Positions 1 to 7,007 of a stretch of DNA of 22,998 nucleotides are shown here, in pieces. This DNA comes from an uncultured Collinsella sp. (lineage in GTDB: Bacteria; Actinomycetota; Coriobacteriia; Coriobacteriales; Coriobacteriaceae). Below the pieces are notes generated by a model that searched no databases, was not told where the DNA came from, and was given only the letters and a program-made list of their open reading frames with translations. Position numbers and translations under genes: made by a program. Within the stretch, counting starts at the first letter, position 1; each line of letters begins with the position of its first letter. The stretch is taken from assembly GCA_900542945.1 (NCBI GenBank), contig UQPI01000032.1, forward strand, positions 1-22,998. Direction: 5' to 3'.

Positions 1-52
1 TATGACGTTCTGATTCGTAGTCAGACCCTCTATCCAGCTGAGGTAACGCCGC
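1..52 (-). tRNA. tRNA-Arg(ACG), partial at window edge
   Basis: These 52 bases match the 5' two thirds of the complete tRNA-Arg at 212-288, including the acceptor 5' strand, D arm and the anticodon arm with loop CTACGAA (anticodon ACG). The T arm and 3' end lie outside the window. It has its own promoter at 65-93, so it is a second gene and not read-through from the first. Confidence 0.93.
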
Positions 53-64
53 AACTTGTTGATT

Positions 65-93
65 ATTATGCACAGGGACTGAATAATGGTCAA
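65..93 (-). promoter_or_regulatory. Promoter of the partial tRNA-Arg
   Basis: On the minus strand TTGACC (88-93) and CATAAT (65-70) are separated by 17 bases and lie 12 bases or so upstream of the tRNA 5' end, as expected for a sigma70-type stable-RNA promoter. Confidence 0.7.
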
Positions 94-174
94 GCATTTT
101 TTCAAAAAAAGTTATCGAATTTGATTTTTAATCATTTGGAGGGCTTGGCGCGATCTTCGACGCATCGCGATATA

Positions 175-199
175 AGAAAAGCCTCCGTTACCGGAGGCT
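175..199 (-). terminator. Rho-independent terminator of tRNA-Arg
   Basis: A perfect 8-bp stem (AGCCTCCG/CGGAGGCT on the minus strand) with a 4-base loop is followed by TTTTCTT. It lies 12 bases past the CCA end of the upstream tRNA-Arg. Confidence 0.8.
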
Positions 200-211
200 T
201 TAAAGTTCAGT

Positions 212-288
212 TGGTGCGGCGTATAGGATTCGAACCTATGACGTTCTGATTCGTAGTCAGACCCTCTATCCAGCTGAGGTAACGCCGC
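212..288 (-). tRNA. tRNA-Arg(ACG)
   Basis: A full 77-base cloverleaf can be drawn: acceptor stem GCGGCGT/ACGCCGC, D arm CCTC/GAGG, anticodon stem TCTGA/TCAGA around loop CTACGAA (anticodon ACG), T stem ATAGG/CCTAT with TTCGAAT loop, discriminator A and an encoded CCA. The ACG anticodon is the one normally edited to ICG to read CGU/CGC/CGA codons. It is the first of two tandem, apparently identical genes. Confidence 0.97.
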
Positions 289-300
289 AGCGCAAAACAT

Positions 301-329
301 ATAAAACCACTTTAGCTTATTGGAGTCAA
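301..329 (-). promoter_or_regulatory. Promoter of tRNA-Arg
   Basis: TTGACT (324-329) and TTTTAT (301-306) are 17 bases apart on the minus strand, 13 bases upstream of the tRNA 5' end. Confidence 0.6.
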
Positions 330-365
330 GCACAATCTCAAACTTTTTTTTGGAACGCAGTTTTG

Positions 366-743
366 TCATGCTGTTCCGCATATACCGTCGTTCCCCGTAC
401 GATCGATTGGCTTTTCGATCACGTCAAACTTAGCATCAAGTTCCCTCAGGAGCGATCTCACCCGCTGGGCACAATCATAATCGGCAAACGAGATACTCAA
501 CATGCGAGCAACCTGGTTAGATGTCCGGACCCCATAGAAATGCTCCAGGGCCACAAGCCCCTCGTGCGCCACAAACGTCTCAACCACATGCGGCGACTCC
601 TCGTAGCACCATTGGGTCAACGGACCCTCGCTCGTCTGTCGAACCACCAGGCCACCCATGCCAGACGGCTCACACGTCACAAGCAGGTACTCCCCGCCCT
701 CGTCGCTCTCAAACAAAACCACCAGATCATCAAACAGCTCCAT
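366..743 (-). CDS. Hypothetical protein, 125 residues
   Basis: I do not recognise this family. The frame is likely real: it has a purine-rich ribosome site (AAAGGGGA, 5 to 6 bases before the ATG), it reads away from the serS terminator, and its composition is protein-like and acidic. The protein is soluble with no signal peptide or membrane segment. It begins MELFDDLVVLFES and carries alternating hydrophobic stretches (LVVLFE, EYLLVT, GLVVRQ) typical of a small beta-rich domain, then a helical second half (residues about 60-110). Two cysteines lie near residues 24 and 46, others near the C terminus, with no metal-binding spacing. It stands alone between serS and the tRNA-Arg pair, so context says little about its role. 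Confidence 0.65.
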   Translation of the reverse strand: MELFDDLVVLFESDEGGEYLLVTCEPSGMGGLVVRQTSEGPLTQWCYEESPHVVETFVAHEGLVALEHFYGVRTSNQVARMLSISFADYDCAQRVRSLLRELDAKFDVIEKPIDRTGNDGICGTA

Positions 744-861
744 CGCGTCCCCTTTCTCTCGCTCTTATTTAGCAAAAGCATAGCAGGTAGATGGCTGTAT
801 ACAGAACAGTTGTTCGTGTGTTTTCTATTGAGCTGTCCGCACAGCATGGTATGGCCGCACA

Positions 862-891
862 CAAAAAGGGCACCCCAAAAAGGAGTGCCCT
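862..891 (-). terminator. Terminator of serS
   Basis: On the minus strand AGGGCAC pairs with GTGCCCT, followed by TTTTTGTG, 23 bases after the serS stop codon. Confidence 0.8.
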
Positions 892-914
892 AGCAAATCG
901 CTTATGCAGCCAAT

Positions 915-2198
915 CTACGCGACCGGCTCGATCTTCTCGAGGCCGCCCATGTAGGGACGCAGAACCTCAGGGATCGTGATGGTGCCGTCAGCGTTCTGGT
1001 AGTTCTCCAGAATGGCTGCCATGGTACGGCCAGCCGGCAGACCGGAACCGTTGAGGGTGTGCAGATAGCGCGAACCCTTGAAGTTCTCGGGGTCACGATA
1101 CTTGATGTTGGCGCGACGGGCCTGGAAGTCACCGCAGTTGGAGCAGGAGCTGATCTCCTTGTAGGCGTTGTAGCTCGGCAGCCAGACCTCGACGTCGTAG
1201 GTCTGACGGGCGGAGAAGCCCAGGTCGCCGGTGCACAGGCTAATCACGCGATACGGAAGACCCAGCTGCTGCAGCAGGAACTCGGCCTCGGCGGTCATGC
1301 TCTCGAGCTCCTCGTCGGACTCCTCCGGCTTGGCAAACTTTACCATCTCAACCTTGTCGAACTCGTGCTGGCGAATGATGCCGCGGGTATCGCGACCAGC
1401 GGAGCCGGCCTCCTCGCGGAAGCAGGGGGTGAAGGCGGTGTAGCGGCGCGGCAGGGTATCGGCGTCGAGGACCTCACCGGCGTGCAGGTTGGTGAGCACG
1501 ACCTCGGCGGTGGGGATCAGGAAGTTGTCGCCCGAGACGTGATAGGCGTCGTCCTCGAACTTGGGCAGCTGGCCCGTGCCGAACATGGTCTGACGCTTGA
1601 CGACGATGGGCGGCCACCACTCCTTAAAACCACGGCTGGTGTGCGTATCGAGGAAGAAGTTGATGAGGGCGCGCTCAAGACGGGCGCCGGCGCCACCGAG
1701 AACGGTGAAGCGGCTGCCGGAGAGCTTGTTGCCGCGCTCGAAGTCAAGGATGTCGAGGTCGGTGCCCAGATCCCAGTGCGGCTTAAAGTCGAAGTCGAAC
1801 TCGCGCGGGGTGCCCCAACGACGACGCTCGATGTTCTCGTCCTCGTCCTTGCCGTACGGCGTGGCCTCGCAAGGAATGTTGGGCAGGTGAGCCATGAAGT
1901 CGTACTGCTCCTGCTCGAGGGCGGTGCGGCGCTCGGCCAGACCGTCAATCTTCTCGTTGACGGCGCGCACGGCCTCCTTGGCGGCCTCGGCCTCGTCCTT
2001 CTTGCCCTCCTTCATCAGGGCGCCGATCTTCTTGGACTCGGCATTGCGCGTGGCTTGAAGTTCCTCAACCTCGGTGATGACGGCACGACGCTCGTCGTCG
2101 AGCTCAAAGAACTTCTCGCGATCCCAAGACGTCTGGCGGTTAGCCATGGCGACATCGATGGCATCGGGGTTCTCGCGAACAAACTTGATATCAAGCAT
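915..2198 (-). CDS. serS: Seryl-tRNA synthetase
   Basis: Cytosolic class II aminoacyl-tRNA synthetase that charges tRNA-Ser (and tRNA-Sec where present) with serine using ATP. The 427-residue product has the usual length. Residues 1-100 form the long antiparallel coiled-coil arm rich in E, K and A that contacts the tRNA long variable arm. The catalytic core shows motif 2 (CFREEAGSAGRDTRGIIRQH) and motif 3 (SGLPAGRTMAAILENYQ). I chose the ATG at 2198 because GGAGG lies 7 bases upstream and the protein then begins MLDIKFVRENP, the standard SerRS N terminus; a start 27 bases upstream is possible in frame but lacks this support. The gene is monocistronic, with a terminator at 862-891 and a probable promoter overlapping that of the divergent small gene. 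No T-box leader was seen. Confidence 0.97.
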   Translation of the reverse strand: MLDIKFVRENPDAIDVAMANRQTSWDREKFFELDDERRAVITEVEELQATRNAESKKIGALMKEGKKDEAEAAKEAVRAVNEKIDGLAERRTALEQEQYDFMAHLPNIPCEATPYGKDEDENIERRRWGTPREFDFDFKPHWDLGTDLDILDFERGNKLSGSRFTVLGGAGARLERALINFFLDTHTSRGFKEWWPPIVVKRQTMFGTGQLPKFEDDAYHVSGDNFLIPTAEVVLTNLHAGEVLDADTLPRRYTAFTPCFREEAGSAGRDTRGIIRQHEFDKVEMVKFAKPEESDEELESMTAEAEFLLQQLGLPYRVISLCTGDLGFSARQTYDVEVWLPSYNAYKEISSCSNCGDFQARRANIKYRDPENFKGSRYLHTLNGSGLPAGRTMAAILENYQNADGTITIPEVLRPYMGGLEKIEPVA

Positions 2199-2238
2199 TA
2201 GATCCTCCGGCGATATACATTCCATTTAGGTTGCAACC

Positions 2239-2265
2239 TTGTACATGTATGGGCAAGTATATACT
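2239..2265 (+). promoter_or_regulatory. Candidate promoter of the 57-residue membrane protein
   Basis: TTGTAC (2239-2244) and TATACT (2260-2265) are 15 bases apart, 45 bases before the plus-strand start codon. The spacing is short, so this is tentative. The -10 box lies in the perfect palindrome AAGTATATACTT (2255-2266). Confidence 0.4.
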
Positions 2266-2285
2266 TATGAGCGTTTACGACCCAA
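2256..2285 (-). promoter_or_regulatory. Candidate promoter of serS
   Basis: On the minus strand TTGGGT (2280-2285) and TATACT (2256-2261) are 18 bases apart, 58 bases upstream of the serS start. The -10 box shares the 12-bp palindrome used by the divergent plus-strand promoter. Confidence 0.45.
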
Positions 2286-2309
2286 CTCAACTACGCAAGA
2301 AGGCACCCA

Positions 2310-2483
2310 ATGGACGCAGTTTTTTCCTTTTTGTTTGGCACCCGCACCGGTTTTGCCATCCTTTTCGCCGGCGGCATCCTGCTGTTTGCGATTATTGCCT
2401 TTGTAATGGAGAAGCGCACCCATAAGATGTATGTCGACCGCGGCCCCAAGTCCGAGGACGAAGAAGACAGCTTCTGGGACTAA
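2310..2483 (+). CDS. Small single-span membrane protein, 57 residues
   Basis: The only plus-strand gene I can support. It begins MDAVFSFLFGTRTGF, has one hydrophobic segment at about residues 14-33 (containing FAILFAGGILLFAIIAFVM), then a basic stretch (EKRTHK) and a strongly acidic tail ending EDEEDSFWD. The positive residues after the span predict the C terminus in the cytoplasm. AGAAGG lies 7 bases before the ATG, and the gene is followed by a 17-bp-stem terminator, so it is framed like a true transcription unit. It is divergent from serS. I do not recognise a family; the layout resembles small membrane accessory or regulator proteins, but no function can be assigned. Confidence 0.72.
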   Translation: MDAVFSFLFGTRTGFAILFAGGILLFAIIAFVMEKRTHKMYVDRGPKSEDEEDSFWD

Positions 2484-2641
2484 CCTGCCAAAAAGGGACA
2501 GGTTTATTTTGGTCGGTTTTATCTGGGCAAACGCAAGTGCCCCGCAACTGGAATTGAGCCAGTTGCGGGGCACTTTTCGCTAAAAGGACAAAACCGCAGG
2601 AAAAACCTGCCAAAACAAACTGTCCCTTTTTTGGTCGGTTT
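2484..2641. repeat. REP/MITE-like inverted-repeat element
   Basis: Two arms of about 38 bases (2484-2521 and 2604-2641) are imperfect inverted copies of each other. Each arm is itself bounded by CCTGCC and GGTCGG-type ends (CCTGCCAAAA at the left, TTTTGGTCGGTTTTA at the right) and contains a GGGACAG/CTGTCCC core. The 82 bases between them hold the strong hairpin at 2535-2575. The element fills the whole space between the small membrane protein and proC and ends at the proC stop codon. I infer a dispersed palindromic repeat, but its copy number cannot be seen here. Confidence 0.6.
2535..2575 (+). terminator. Strong terminator hairpin between convergent genes
   Basis: A perfect 17-bp stem (left arm 2535-2551, right arm 2559-2575) with a 7-base loop is followed by TTTTCGC on the plus strand. 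It serves the plus-strand small gene; because the stem is perfect it could also slow transcription leaving proC on the other strand, though the minus-strand T tract is poor. Confidence 0.8.
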
Positions 2642-3411
2642 TACTGGAGGGTTGCGTCGATTGCCTTGACCAGGGCGCTGCGCATGCCGGCGTCCTCGAG
2701 CGCAACGACGCCCTTGATGGTGGCACCACCGGGCGAGCATACGGCATCCTTCATCGCCGCAGGATGCTGGCCAGTTGCAAGCTGCAGCTTTGCCGTACCC
2801 AGCACCATCTGGCTCACAATGCGATAAGCATCCGCACGCGGGATACCGTGCTTGACCGCCGCATCGCCCAAGGCCTCGATTGCCATGGCGACAAACGCCG
2901 GAGCGCAACCACCCACCGTGCCGCCCACAAACAGCAGGCTTGTGTCGAGCTCGACGACAGCGCCAAGCTTACCGAGCAGGTCGAGCACCACAGCACGCTG
3001 TTCGTCGTTAAGCGTCGAAGCCTTCTCGCAGGCGATGACGCCCTCGCCCACCGAAACCGGCGTGTTGGGCACCGTCGAGATATGCGCGACGCCCGGCAGG
3101 ACCTGCTCCCACTTGGCACTGTCCCAGGTCCAGGCAACCGACAGAACGACCTTTTTGGCAAGAGCATCCTTGAGCGGGGCGAATACCTTCTCGATCATGT
3201 ACGGTTTGACCGCAGCGACCACGATATCGGATGCGGCGACAACCTCGGCGGCATCGTGGCAGGCGACCATGCCGCGCGCCTCGCAGCGCTCAACCAGTGC
3301 GTCGTAGCGACCCGCGCAGGCGCACATGTCGCTCGCAGCTACACCGGCAGCGATCCAGCCATCGGCCATAGCGCTCGCCATATTGCCAAAACCGACAAAT
3401 CCAATCTTCAT
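2641..3411 (-). CDS. proC: Pyrroline-5-carboxylate reductase
   Basis: Cytosolic enzyme for the last step of proline synthesis, reducing 1-pyrroline-5-carboxylate to proline with NAD(P)H. The 256-residue protein has the usual length. Residues 1-12 hold the Rossmann glycine loop (GFVGFGNMASAM). The C-terminal dimerisation and substrate domain contains GGTVGGCAPAF and the family signature region SPGGATIKGVVALED. The ATG at 3411 is chosen because AAAGGA lies 9 bases upstream and the Rossmann strand begins at residue 2; the longer frame to 3435 adds residues unlike the family. The gene follows rlmH by 73 bases. No proA/proB lies nearby. Confidence 0.96.
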   Translation of the reverse strand: MKIGFVGFGNMASAMADGWIAAGVAASDMCACAGRYDALVERCEARGMVACHDAAEVVAASDIVVAAVKPYMIEKVFAPLKDALAKKVVLSVAWTWDSAKWEQVLPGVAHISTVPNTPVSVGEGVIACEKASTLNDEQRAVVLDLLGKLGAVVELDTSLLFVGGTVGGCAPAFVAMAIEALGDAAVKHGIPRADAYRIVSQMVLGTAKLQLATGQHPAAMKDAVCSPGGATIKGVVALEDAGMRSALVKAIDATLQ

Positions 3412-3484
3412 ATCGCATAGTCCTTTCAGACACATTCCTCAAAACGAAAGGTATTGTCCCACGCCATTGTTTCGTATTGCCGAC

Positions 3485-3955
3485 CTATTTGTGATACGGC
3501 TCGCCACGACTGATCTTGCAGGCGCGGTAGATCTGCTCCAGCAGCACCACGCGCGCCAAGTTATGCGGCAAGGTAATACGTCCAAAGCTGAGCATCTCGT
3601 CGGCTCGTGCGCGCACGTCATCGCTCACGCCGTCCGATCCGCCAATTACAAAGGCGATGTCGCTGTTACCACGTAGCATAAGATCATCGAGCCGCGCCGA
3701 AAGTTCCTCGCTCGAGCGCTCTTTGCCCTCAATGGCCAGCAAGATCACATGTGCTCGAGGCGGCAGGGCTGTAAGAATCGCCGCCCCCTCCTTGTCGCGC
3801 GCGACATCCACGCCGCCCGCCTTAGCCGGGTCGATATCGGCCACCTCGCGGATATCCACCTTGGCATAGGCACCTAGGCGCTTGGTGTACTCAGCGCACG
3901 CGTCCTTCCAAAAGCGCTCCTTGAGCTTACCGACGCAAACGACGGTGTATTTCAC
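3485..3955 (-). CDS. rlmH: 23S rRNA pseudouridine-1915 N3-methyltransferase RlmH
   Basis: SPOUT-class methyltransferase that uses S-adenosylmethionine to methylate pseudouridine 1915 in helix 69 of 23S rRNA on the assembled 70S ribosome. The 156-residue length fits. The knotted cofactor site is visible as HVILLAIEGKERSSEE, then FVIGGSDGVSDDV and the C-terminal ITLPHNLARVVLLEQIYRA with final residues GEPYHK, the standard RlmH ending. The start is GTG; GGAG in the last codons of the upstream SPFH gene sits 9 to 10 bases before it. Only 6 bases separate it from that gene, so the two are probably co-translated. Confidence 0.96.
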   Translation of the reverse strand: MKYTVVCVGKLKERFWKDACAEYTKRLGAYAKVDIREVADIDPAKAGGVDVARDKEGAAILTALPPRAHVILLAIEGKERSSEELSARLDDLMLRGNSDIAFVIGGSDGVSDDVRARADEMLSFGRITLPHNLARVVLLEQIYRACKISRGEPYHK

Positions 3956-3961
3956 GCGCGC

Positions 3962-4900
3962 CTACTCCTTCGAATCGTTTTGAACTTTGCCGGCGGCCAG
4001 CATCTGCTCGAACATCGAGGCCGACTGCGAAAAGTCGCTCGGCAGCACGACCGTCGAGGTTTTACCCGTGCGAGCGAACTCCGTCATCATCTCAGACCAC
4101 TGCGTAAACATGAACAGTTGGTTGGCCTCGTCATTGCCGACACCCGTCTCCTGGATGATCTCGAGCGAATCTTTGATACCCAGTGCGATGGCCTTGCGCT
4201 GGTTGGCGATGCCCTCGCCCGCCTTTTCCATTGCCTCGGCCTCGGCGGTCGCCTCGGTGACGCGCTTGATGCGGTCTGCCTCGGCGAGCTCCTGTGCCGC
4301 AGCGCGCTTGCGCTGGGCGGCGTTGATGTCGTTCATGGAGTTCTCAACCTCGGTCGGCAGTGCGATTTTGGTGATGAGCGTCGACACGAGGGTGAAGCCG
4401 TAGGCGGCCATCTGCTCGGAAACGGTAGCGTTGACATCCTTGGCGATGTCATCCTTCTTGGCAAAGACCTCATCGAGTGTGTAGACAGGAATCGAAGAGC
4501 GCAGGGCGTCGGTGATGAAGTCACGCATCTGGTCGACGGGCTCCTGCAGCATGTAGTAGCTCTTGTAGATGCCCGAATCTGCCGGGCCGGCGCCCATGTC
4601 GTAGCTCACGTGGTACTGAGCGGAGACCTCAAGGCCGATGGTCACGTTGTCCTGGGTCTTAACGTCGATGCCAAAACCATTTTTCATGGTGCGCAGACTC
4701 ACCGTGGCGGCCTTGCGGTCAATCACGGGCACCTTCACGTGGAAGCCCGCGTTGACGATACGATTGAACTTACCCAAGCGCTCGATGATCACAGCGTGCT
4801 GCTGCTCAACGACGTAGCAGGCGTTGGGGAGCAGCAACAACAGGATGATGATGGGAATCAAAAGGCTGGTAAGGGCGGCGATGATACCGGAAAACAGCAT
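3962..4900 (-). CDS. SPFH/band 7 (stomatin-like) membrane protein
   Basis: Membrane-anchored scaffold of the stomatin/prohibitin/flotillin superfamily, which forms oligomeric cages in lipid microdomains and often works with membrane proteases. The 312-residue protein has an N-terminal hydrophobic hairpin (residues about 3-25), then the band 7 domain starting YVVEQQHAVIIERLGKFNRI, with FHVKVPVID and the KTQDNVTIGLEV strand, followed by an A/E/K-rich coiled coil (about residues 195-240, AAQRKRAAAQELAEADRIKR). AGAGGAG is placed 4 to 5 bases before the ATG at 4900, so I prefer this to the GTG at 4921. No NfeD partner gene is adjacent, unlike many bacterial SPFH genes; rlmH follows directly. Confidence 0.9.
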   Translation of the reverse strand: MLFSGIIAALTSLLIPIIILLLLLPNACYVVEQQHAVIIERLGKFNRIVNAGFHVKVPVIDRKAATVSLRTMKNGFGIDVKTQDNVTIGLEVSAQYHVSYDMGAGPADSGIYKSYYMLQEPVDQMRDFITDALRSSIPVYTLDEVFAKKDDIAKDVNATVSEQMAAYGFTLVSTLITKIALPTEVENSMNDINAAQRKRAAAQELAEADRIKRVTEATAEAEAMEKAGEGIANQRKAIALGIKDSLEIIQETGVGNDEANQLFMFTQWSEMMTEFARTGKTSTVVLPSDFSQSASMFEQMLAAGKVQNDSKE

Positions 4901-4961
4901 GGTCTCTCCTCTGATAGGCACACGTTGCCATTAGGATACCCGTCCAAGGAGATCGTGCATA

Positions 4962-4988
4962 ACAAAAAAGCCCCCATTGCTGGGAGCT
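4962..4988 (-). terminator. Terminator of tRNA-Leu
   Basis: On the minus strand AGCTCCCA pairs with TGGGGGCT (one T-G pair) around GCAA, followed by TTTTTTG, 12 bases after the tRNA CCA end. Confidence 0.8.
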
Positions 4989-4999
4989 CTTTCAATCAA

Positions 5000-5086
5000 T
5001 GGTGCGGGCGAAAGGACTTGAACCTTCATGGGGTTGCCCCCATACGGACCTGAACCGTACGCGTCTGCCAATTCCGCCACGCCCGC
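5000..5086 (-). tRNA. tRNA-Leu(CAG)
   Basis: An 87-base class II tRNA: acceptor stem GCGGGCG/CGCCCGC, anticodon stem TACGG/CCGTA around loop TTCAGGT (anticodon CAG), long variable arm TGGGGGCAACCCCA, T arm with TTCAAGT loop, discriminator A and encoded CCA. It reads CUG codons. Its promoter lies at 5098-5126 and a terminator at 4962-4988. Confidence 0.97.
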
Positions 5087-5097
5087 GTGCAGGAATT

Positions 5098-5126
5098 AGA
5101 ATAACGGAGCGCCACCGCGAACGCAA
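5098..5126 (-). promoter_or_regulatory. Promoter of tRNA-Leu
   Basis: TTGCGT (5121-5126) and TATTCT (5098-5103) are 17 bases apart on the minus strand, 11 bases before the tRNA. It fills the 43-base gap after the TatD-family gene. Confidence 0.65.
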
Positions 5127-5129
5127 GAA

Positions 5130-6047
5130 CTATTTTTGAAAAAGTTTGCAGGCATTTTCCCAAGCGGCATGCGCGATTGTTTCGGCGTCCTCACCAGTGC
5201 GATCGACACGGTCGTTAACCAGCGCGTTTGCCGTAATGGAGATCATTGCTGGCTCGCATTCAAGACCGCGAATGGGCTCCGGCGCCATATACGGGCAATC
5301 CGTCTCGAACAAAATGCGGTCGAGCGGGGTCGCCGCAAATGCCTCGCGCACGTCGTCGTTGCGCTTAAAGGTGGCCGCACCACCATAGGCGATATAGCAG
5401 CCCAGCTCCACAAAGCGCTCCATCGTGGCGCGGTCCTCGCCAAAGCAGTGCAGCACGCAACCGGCCTGAGGCACACCCACCTCGCGCAGCACGTTGTACG
5501 CATCCATATGCGAGGTGCGCTCCCCATCCGAGTCCTCGTGCCGCAGGTGCAGCTCCACCGGCACATTGCGGCGCACGGCAACTTCGAGCTGACGCGCCAT
5601 GCAATCAATCTGCACACTGTGGGGCGCCGGCGCGATGTCGTCGTCGTAATCCATGTGGTAGTCCAGACCGATTTCGCCGATACCGGCGCACAAAGGGTCA
5701 TCGAGCGCAGCAACAACCTGCGCGTGAATGTCATCGGTATAATCCGGCGCGCCATAGGGGTGAACGCCAGCGAGATACTTGATCTGCGGAATATCCCGCA
5801 TCGGCAGAATTTCGCGCACGAGCCAGTCGCTATAGTCCGTCACGCTGCGCTTGTCGGCGATGGGGTCGAGCATCGTCACCAACAGGTCGACGCCCGCGGC
5901 TTTGGCGCGCACGAGCGTCTCGGGCACTTCTTTTCCCCAAAACGAAAGCAGATGCGCATGCGTGTCGGCAAGCGGTGCCAAGGGCACGGGACAAGCAACC
6001 GTCTTCTTTTTCTTGGTAAACGTCACGCGTTCGGCATTAGGCATCAT
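5130..6047 (-). CDS. TatD-family metal-dependent hydrolase
   Basis: Amidohydrolase-superfamily enzyme of the TatD type; relatives are metal-dependent DNases or hydrolases with roles in DNA quality control. Metal ligands are visible in order: D-T-H-A-H near residue 30 (the HxH), GEIGLDYH in the middle, ELHLRHED, LHCFGE and the C-terminal ETDCPYMAPEPIRG. At 305 residues it is longer than the usual 255-265 because of an N-terminal stretch with a KKKK run before the first strand. The ATG at 6047 is preceded by AGGAG at 8 bases; a second ATG follows at once. It overlaps the end of rsmA by 11 bases, so translation is probably coupled. The tatD-rsmA pairing is common in Gram-positive genomes. Exact substrate is uncertain. 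Confidence 0.92.
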   Translation of the reverse strand: MMPNAERVTFTKKKKTVACPVPLAPLADTHAHLLSFWGKEVPETLVRAKAAGVDLLVTMLDPIADKRSVTDYSDWLVREILPMRDIPQIKYLAGVHPYGAPDYTDDIHAQVVAALDDPLCAGIGEIGLDYHMDYDDDIAPAPHSVQIDCMARQLEVAVRRNVPVELHLRHEDSDGERTSHMDAYNVLREVGVPQAGCVLHCFGEDRATMERFVELGCYIAYGGAATFKRNDDVREAFAATPLDRILFETDCPYMAPEPIRGLECEPAMISITANALVNDRVDRTGEDAETIAHAAWENACKLFQK

Positions 6048-6897
6048 GGATGAGCTCCTGAGCCAGGCGGATAAAGTCGGCAACATCAAGCGTTTCTGCG
6101 CGCGTGGTGGGTGCGATACCGCAAGCCTCAAAGGCGGCGTCGAGCACGTCCTTGGCAAAGCCGTTGGCGCTCATGGAATTGCGGATGGTCTTGCGGCGCT
6201 GAGCAAATGCAGCATCAATCACGCGGGCCACAAACTCGCGATCGAGTCCTTCGGGCGCCACGCCGTCAACACGGTCGATACGCACGACGGCCGAGTCCAC
6301 GTGCGGTGCCGGCATAAAGCAACGTGGCGGCACCTCAAAGCGACCCGTAACCTGCGCATACAGGCCGAGCTTTGCCGTGTAGCCGCCATAGGTCTTGTTA
6401 CCCGGCACCGCGGCAATGCGATCGGCAACCTCCTTTTGAACCATGACCACGGCACGCTTGAGCGCGGGCATCGTCTGGAAGAACTGCAGGATGATCGTCG
6501 CCGCCACGTTATAGGGCAGGTTCGCGACAAATACCGTCGGCTCACCGCCTGCAGCCTGCTCAATCTGCCCCGTCGTCACCTTGAGCGCGTCGCCCATGAT
6601 AAAGCGGAAGTTGGCATAGTCGGCGGCATGGGCATCGAGCACCGGTTCGAGTTCGGGATCGGCCTCGATCGACGTGACGCACGCCGCCTCCTGCAGCAGC
6701 GCGAGCGTGAGCGTACCAACGCCCGGGCCAACCTCGAGCACGCGCTCATCGCCCGTGAGCTCGGCAAGCTCGCAGATACGCTCGATCACATGATTGTCGA
6801 TTAGAAAGTTCTGGCCCAGGCGATGCTTGGTCGCAAGGCCAAACTCCTCCAGCAGCTCCCTTGTTGCCGTGGGGTTTGCCAAAGGCGAAGTTGTCAT
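6037..6897 (-). CDS. rsmA: 16S rRNA dimethyladenosine transferase (KsgA)
   Basis: Makes the two N6,N6-dimethyladenosines at A1518 and A1519 near the 3' end of 16S rRNA, a late checkpoint in 30S assembly; loss commonly gives kasugamycin resistance. The 286-residue protein has the entry motif HRLGQNFLID (about residues 25-34), the SAM-binding loop LEVGPGVGTLT (54-64) and the catalytic NLPYN (126-130). An AGGAGG ribosome site sits 5 bases before the ATG. It is followed by a TatD-family gene in an 11-base overlap and preceded by a hairpin that separates it from metG. Confidence 0.97.
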   Translation of the reverse strand: MTTSPLANPTATRELLEEFGLATKHRLGQNFLIDNHVIERICELAELTGDERVLEVGPGVGTLTLALLQEAACVTSIEADPELEPVLDAHAADYANFRFIMGDALKVTTGQIEQAAGGEPTVFVANLPYNVAATIILQFFQTMPALKRAVVMVQKEVADRIAAVPGNKTYGGYTAKLGLYAQVTGRFEVPPRCFMPAPHVDSAVVRIDRVDGVAPEGLDREFVARVIDAAFAQRRKTIRNSMSANGFAKDVLDAAFEACGIAPTTRAETLDVADFIRLAQELIHDA

Positions 6898-6935
6898 AGT
6901 TGCCTCCTTAGCATGATGGCGGCGTCTTGAAACGA

Positions 6936-6965
6936 AAGGGCATGGACCGTTGCGGCCATGCCCTT
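6936..6965 (-). terminator. Hairpin terminator after metG
   Basis: A perfect 10-bp stem (AAGGGCATGG/CCATGCCCTT) with a 10-base loop is followed on the minus strand by TCGTTTC. The T tract is weak, so some read-through into rsmA is likely. Confidence 0.6.
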
Positions 6966-7007
6966 ACATCTAAACAGCAAATTGCCGATATGGCGCTCGC
7001 GCGGTCT

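Noticed and set aside
112..381. Open frame of 89 codons on the minus strand across tRNA-Arg
   Set aside because: It runs through the tRNA gene, its promoter and terminator; the product has no protein-like pattern.
1059..2201. Long plus-strand open frame opposite serS
   Set aside because: It is a shadow of the high-GC codon pattern of serS; the Val/Leu/Gly-rich product has no ribosome site or known motifs. Similar long antisense frames opposite metG, rsmI, the SPFH gene and the TatD-family gene were rejected for the same reason.
2199..2309. T-box leader for serS
   Set aside because: The leader is only about 55 bases and has no terminator/antiterminator pair or T-box core sequence.
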